Of a stretch of 64,000 bases of DNA, positions 59,244-64,000 are shown in pieces. Each line of letters begins with the position of its first letter. Position 1 is the stretch's first letter. Source of the stretch: Phascolarctos cinereus (taxonomy: Eukaryota > Chordata > Mammalia > Diprotodontia > Phascolarctidae); contig NW_018344015.1 in NCBI RefSeq assembly GCF_002099425.1, forward strand, positions 7,230,001 to 7,294,000, read 5' to 3'. The notes beneath the pieces were generated by a model. The model worked only from the letters and a program-made list of their open reading frames with translations, had not been told where the DNA came from and did not search any database. The translations under genes were made by a program, and so were the position numbers.

Positions 59244-59714
59244 AAAAGAACTTTGTAATTTTCTGAAGGCAATCCTGGAGATATTCCAGGACTCTGAACC
59301 CAACCCCTTTAAGAATAGCAGTGTTCCCTCAACCCATCAGAAATATTTCCAGCCCAGCCCCAGTAGTCATCATGATAGGGAGGGCAAATCAAACTACCAC
59401 CACCACCACCTTGTTCACCATCTTCCCTCAGATTCTAATTGAGACAGCTCAACTAAGTCTTGGGAAGAACATCTTGGGAAGCTACCCCTGTGAAGCAGCC
59501 TGGAAACTGCTTGGGCAGGTACTATAGCCATGTCAATTGAAGATCCAGAAGAGAAAGTTCTTGCCACCAAAGTCCTTGGCAAAATGGTTTACCATCAGAA
59601 ATGGCTATGATTTTATCAATGGAAATGACATAAAAAAGAGGCATTACCAACAGCTGTGCTGCTGTATCCAAAGGACCAAGGGACCTTTTTTATCTGATTT
59701 GCAGAAGAAATGTC

Positions 59715-59848
59715 CCATATCTATTTTCTCACTCATTAGACTACAAGCTGCTTGAGAGCAGGAATGTTTTACTTTTCTATTTGTATACCTAATGCTTAGC
59801 ATAGTGCTTTGCACATAGTTAAGTGCTTCATAAATGTTTCCTACATTC
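59715..59848 (+). mobile_element. L2 LINE 3'-terminal fragment
   Basis: 'cattagactacaagctgctt', 'gagagcaggaatgttttact', 'gcttagcatagtgctttgca', 'taagtgcttcataaatgttt'. Confidence 0.82.
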
Positions 59849-60029
59849 ATTCATTTAATCCAGTCCAATTTCTTCTTCATATATAATTCTGGGCCCAATT
59901 TTTCTATTTATATTGTCTGTCCTAGATGCATTTGTCCACACTGATGACGTTCTAAATGTCAGAATCTGGGCAACAGACCCTGTGCCCCCCCCTTAAATTT
60001 TATTTTTATTTATTTATTTTTTTTACTGA

Positions 60030-60750
60030 TTTGGTCTTTCCTTATAGCTGGTCAAAGTCTTTTGTGCGCTTACAAATCTCTTCCAGGAGAATCTACAATG
60101 TTTTAGGTCAATTGTATGTTAGTAAAGATGTGCTCCCTTGTAGGATATCACTTGTGAAAGCCTCCCTGTTCCCTACTAATACTCTCATTGAGGAAAACCT
60201 TAAGGCATGTAGAGGAAAGTCTTAGAAAGATTTTGTAGAGATGTCACAGTAGTAATAGAGGTCAGTAGTTGTTGATACTCTCTTGGTCATCTTTTTTTTG
60301 GTATTGATAAGGTTTGAGATTTTTCCACACCTTTGGTATCTTACTCTCCCTTCAGATACTTTGTTACTTGGCCTATTAACATGCCCACAATTGTGTCACC
60401 TCTAGGAAGCATCTTCTCAATATCCACTTGGCCCAATCTGTATGCTTTTGCTTTCTTTGTTTTCTTCAGTGCCGCTTCTGCTACATGTATGAATACATTT
60501 TGTACTTAGTGATTTTGTTCTTGAGCATGAAAGTGGTTGGTATAAAATCTTTGCAGACCTTTTCTATTTTTCTTCTTTGTTTTCCTTTCCATTTTCAACT
60601 TTGAATGCCCTCAATGTGATTTTGCTTAAATGTATCTCTTGCCCTCACTTCCACTACTCTGTTTTTTCCTGCTTCTCTTTGCTCTAGTGGGTGATACTGC
60701 TTATAATCCTTCATCGTAATTCTTCCCACAAGTTTCTAATCTAACACAGT
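60030..60750 (-). mobile_element. RTE (BovB-like) LINE fragment
   Basis: Minus-strand translation in broken frames: KVENGKENKEEK linker, HVAEAALKKTKKAKAYRLGQ, VDIEKML, VTKYLKGE, then an NNY*PLLLL stretch corresponding to NYRPICLL and LYKIFLR. It covers the same RTE interval as 22853-23350 and extends further into the reverse transcriptase. Confidence 0.72.
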
Positions 60751-60958
60751 GTCTCTGGTAAATAAACCTGGTGTTTGATGAATCAGGTACTTACATGGAT
60801 GGCTCTTTGGTCTCTTTGTTTTGTTTATGGATTTGTAACTCCCATAAAATAATGTTTCCTGTTGTCAAACCAAAATTTCAGTGTGAGCATTTACAACTCA
60901 GAAATTGGCAAACACTACAAATCAGGGCTTGATTTTTTTGCTTTGTTGGTAGTCTAGA

Positions 60959-61147
60959 CAAGGGCCAGGAACCTGTGGCCTCGAGGCCACATGGGGCCCT
61001 CTACGTCCTCAAGTGTGGCCCTTTGATGGAATCCAAACGTCAGAGAACAAATGCCCTTAATAGAAGGATTTGGACTCAGTCAAAAGACCTCACCCAAGGA
61101 CCTAGAAGGCCACATATGGCTTCGAGGTCAAAGGTTCCCCACCCCTG
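60959..61147. mobile_element. Palindromic hAT-like MITE
   Basis: A 189-bp element whose two halves are imperfect inverted copies: left 'gggccaggaacctgtggcct', 'cgaggccacat'; right, reverse-complemented, 'caggggtggggaacctttga', 'cctcgaagccatat'. Nearly the whole element can fold on itself. The word TCTAGAC lies on both sides (60953-60959 and 61152-61158). Non-coding. Confidence 0.75.
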
Positions 61148-61148
61148 A

Positions 61149-61373
61149 CATTCTAGACTTAGGAAACCAATAGAGAAAGCGCTAATAATGCAGATTAAAC
61201 TTAAAAGTGTGTGATGTACACATTTCCTCTCAGGCAGCTGGTTGTTAAACATTCCCCCAGCATTCTAGACTTAGGAAACCAATAGAGAAAGCGTTAATAA
61301 TGCAGATTAAACTTAAAAGTGTGTGATGTACACATTTTCCTCTCAGGCAGCTGGTTGTTAAACATTCCCCCAG
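61149..61373 (+). repeat. Direct tandem duplication, two units of 112-113 bp
   Basis: Unit 1 is 61149-61260 and unit 2 is 61261-61373, both starting CATTCTAGACTTAGGAAACC and ending ATTCCCCCAG. They differ at only two places: gcgctaa/gcgttaa and one extra T in acatttcc/acattttcc. Over 98% identity marks a recent duplication. Confidence 0.98.
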
Positions 61374-61779
61374 CACACTCTTGGATTAAATCTATTCAGT
61401 CAACTTCTTTCTTTTCTTCTCAAAGGAATATTTTTGAATGGTTCTTATACTTAACCACAATTTCCATCTTCTGATTTTATTTATATCAAGAATGTCAAGA
61501 TGGATAGACTTCATCTCTTCCAATAGTGTGCATGCTTGTTGCAAAGATATCACATCTCAAGAACCAACAGCCAGGTTAAAGGAGCCTCAGAGATAAGGAT
61601 ATGAATTGATGCTAAACTGTTATCTACCACTTGATTCACAGTTTCTGGATTCCTGACTCAGCTACTGATTAGGGTAGGTAATTCAAATACTAATTCTGCC
61701 TCTTCTTATCATACCTTCTTCAGCTCTTGTTTAGGGCAGTTTAACTGGATGTAGTTGGTTTTGCTCTCTATTCATGCTC

Positions 61780-62160
61780 AGTGGGATAACCACGTTGACA
61801 AAGTGACATTGCCACATTCCCTGCATTTCCCAGCACCATGCCTTTACTTGTACTCATCCCAATAACTGAAATAGCCTCCTTTCCCCTTCTTATCTGTTGA
61901 ATTCCTATCCATCTTTTAAAGTCTAATTCACATCTTCCAAGAAGCCTTCAGCTGGTAAAAACCTCCCCCTCCAATCTCCTAAAGCACTTTGCTTTAAATT
62001 TCTCTAATGCATTTTATAATCTTTGTTTGAGTCATACCTATACTAGTTGTAAGCTCCTTGAAGGTAGGGGTTTGTTTATCTCAATTTTTTATCTCCCTAT
62101 TGCCTAACATGGCAATCTGTACACAGTGAACACTTAACATTTATAAAATAAATGAATGAA
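61780..62160 (+). mobile_element. L2 LINE 3' end
   Basis: 'cccagcaccatgcctttact', 'cttccaagaagccttcagct', 'gtaagctccttgaaggtagg', ending 'aaaataaatgaatgaa'. Confidence 0.8.
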
Positions 62161-63397
62161 TTCCATTAATCAAGAAAAGGAATATTATGACTGTAATTAT
62201 TCACATCTCTCTAACTTTTGTTCCTCTTTACCTGCTTAGACATGGGCTAAAATAGCTTGATGAATTTCTGAAGTAAGGCTCTATTTGAAAATAATGACTT
62301 TAATGATGTTACCTTTGCAAAGAGACCCATAAAATATACTGTTTGTTCACATGAACTGAAAGAGCTTCTCAAATTATTGCATTAAAAGTGAGATGGGTAA
62401 GAATACTATCTACATATCTGCCCATGACTAATGTGAGCTCAAAAGTTTTAGGTAGGCAGGAAGCTCCATGCTTCCCAGAATCATGACATTCAGTAGCAGG
62501 CTTCCACCTTCTGTTTTTCCTATGCACTCTACATATTACAAGCACGCTTCAGATGATATTCAAAGTGATTATGGCTATCATGTTTAGTTACAGGAAATAG
62601 CATTGCCATGAATCATTAATAGCACTAATTTCCTAATGCTTGCTTTTCTACTCTTACAAAGAAGGGTGAAAGCTAAAGAATATTGGAAACAACAACTGCT
62701 CTTGGTTATAGACCTGTCAGAACTCTGTCAATTTTAATTTCTGAAATTCCATTACATTCTATCAGGAATATTCCATCTCATGACAGTGTAAGACAAAAAT
62801 TACATAGAGAGGTAGCTGCAGGTTTTTAGGTCCTTCAGGCTGAGATGTCAAAAAAGCAAGTAAAACTGATGCCTTACAGGAATGTTAATAAAAAATATTG
62901 TCACACACAGAAAATAACTGACTGAAATCTTCTTATAAATTATACTTAATTTCAGAAGTTAAGAGTACCAGTAATTTCATGTAAAAACCCAAACAAAGCT
63001 GTTCTTTCATCTCTGGCTCACATAATTCCAACTTTCACATAAAAAAAAAAGACTAAGAAGTCCTTGTGTATAGAAAGTGTTTGTACCAAAGTTAGAAATG
63101 TCAAAAACTTTGTGAATTTTTGCTCTGTTTAAAATGGTTCAAGAAACACATCATTCTCTTGGATCCCAACGTCTATGCTATCATGTTGCATATCTGTGCC
63201 TGGGAAGTAGAAATAATTTGCCATTGGTTAAAAGGTACAGAACATTCAATATATATTCTGTAGAACTTTTGTTATCTCAGTACTATTATGTTCATATGCC
63301 AGTAGTTTTATCTTTCCCAGCTGTATTTCCACATGATGCTTTCTCTTAGGCACACAAGAAAGGTTATTCCTAATGAAAAATTCTTTTTTTCCTTTTC
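62161..63397. other. ACYP2 intron, mostly non-repetitive
   Basis: About 1.2 kb with no named repeat, exon or promoter. The lack of repeats is unusual in this window. Confidence 0.45.
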
Positions 63398-63470
63398 CAG
63401 CCAACAAACATTTATTATGTGCTCACTATTTACAGGTAGGCACTGGGAATGGGAGAGGAAATACAAAGAT
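63398..63470 (-). mobile_element. L2 LINE 3'-terminal fragment
   Basis: 'aacaaacatttattatgtgc', 'gtaggcactgggaatgggag': inverse of the L2 terminus. The remaining bases to 64000 hold nothing I recognise. Confidence 0.6.
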
Positions 63471-64000
63471 TATTATCATTATCATTTTTACTGGTAATGC
63501 TTCATTTCAAGGTTTAGAAAGGGCTTTCCCCTCAATCTAAAGCAATAATTATTCTGTTTGCTGATGGGGAAATTAGCTAAATTTCTATAGTCTTGTACGC
63601 TGCTCTAAAGGGAGCAGTTTCTTTTTTCAAGTGAATAGCTTGTTGCATTGGGTTTTTGGTTCACATCACTTTGTCATTTCTTCTTCAACTGGGATATCTC
63701 ACATTTGATCATGTTTATTTGATTGTCAAGTTTTGTCATTTTACTTTGACTACCAAAGTTTTCCTTAAAACTTCTTCTTTTGGTTTAAACTTTTGAAAAC
63801 AAACATGGGCCTTAAAATCATCACTGGAGCTACTTGACCATGTCCTAAACCCAAATCACTCTAGCTCTCACTGACTGACCAATAATAGGTTCCAGCCCAA
63901 GCCTCACTTGGTCACTGTTTGGTTTTTGATGACTCAGAGTGAGTGTAAATAGCAATTGTTTCTCTTCTGGCTAGAACCCTGAAGTTCTTCTCCTCCAAGT

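Overview
The window is a piece of a marsupial (metatherian) nuclear chromosome. About half or more of it is interspersed repeats. The diagnostic ones are many copies of the tRNA-headed marsupial SINE whose 5' end reads GGCAGCTAGGTGGCGCAGTG, together with RTE (BovB-like), L2 and L3/CR1 LINEs, hAT DNA transposons and MIR/CORE-SINE relics. Several short SINE copies still have readable target-site duplications. I cannot name the species; an Australian marsupial is only a weak guess from the short SINE subtype.

Two host protein-coding genes can be recognised, both on the minus strand, so transcription runs from high to low coordinates. (1) The last coding exon of ACYP2 (muscle-type acylphosphatase) lies at 55065-55179 with its 3' UTR below it; 55180-64000 is its last intron as far as the window shows. 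(2) About 21 kb downstream a CpG island at about 33430-33890 starts a second gene. I can assemble three phase-compatible coding exons for it: 33259-33311, 26161-26380 and 13730-13883. Together they give 142 codons plus one base, and the gene continues beyond what I can find. ACYP2 followed by C2orf73 in the same orientation is the order on human chromosome 2p16, and the reading matches what I recall of C2orf73, so I assign it as that gene. An RFX X-box-like site sits 134 bp upstream of its ATG, as expected for a gene of ciliated cells.

The intergenic interval (about 33.9-54.7 kb) holds a fairly long APE-type LINE of RTE-X-like character (36.8-40.0 kb), several L2 copies on both strands, microsatellites, and a retrocopy of calmodulin 2 (CALM2) at 50213-51690. 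The retrocopy has a target-site duplication and a full 3' UTR, yet it retains one GT-AG intron exactly at the conserved intron site, so it is semi-processed. It landed inside a MIR-like SINE and was itself hit later by a younger SINE.

Other repeat structures: an ERV-type LTR fossil at the left edge; a long decayed RTE LINE at about 2.6-6.1 kb cut up by later insertions; an L3 element at 20.3-21.6 kb split by a SINE; a 2.49 kb hAT element at 56.0-58.5 kb with a recognisable transposase C-terminus and 8-bp target duplications; and a palindromic hAT-like MITE at 60.96-61.15 kb directly followed by a nearly perfect 112-bp tandem duplication. I saw no tRNA or rRNA gene, CRISPR array, prokaryotic-type operon or new enzymatic system. 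The novel-looking items are the second gene's structure and the intron-retaining retrocopy.
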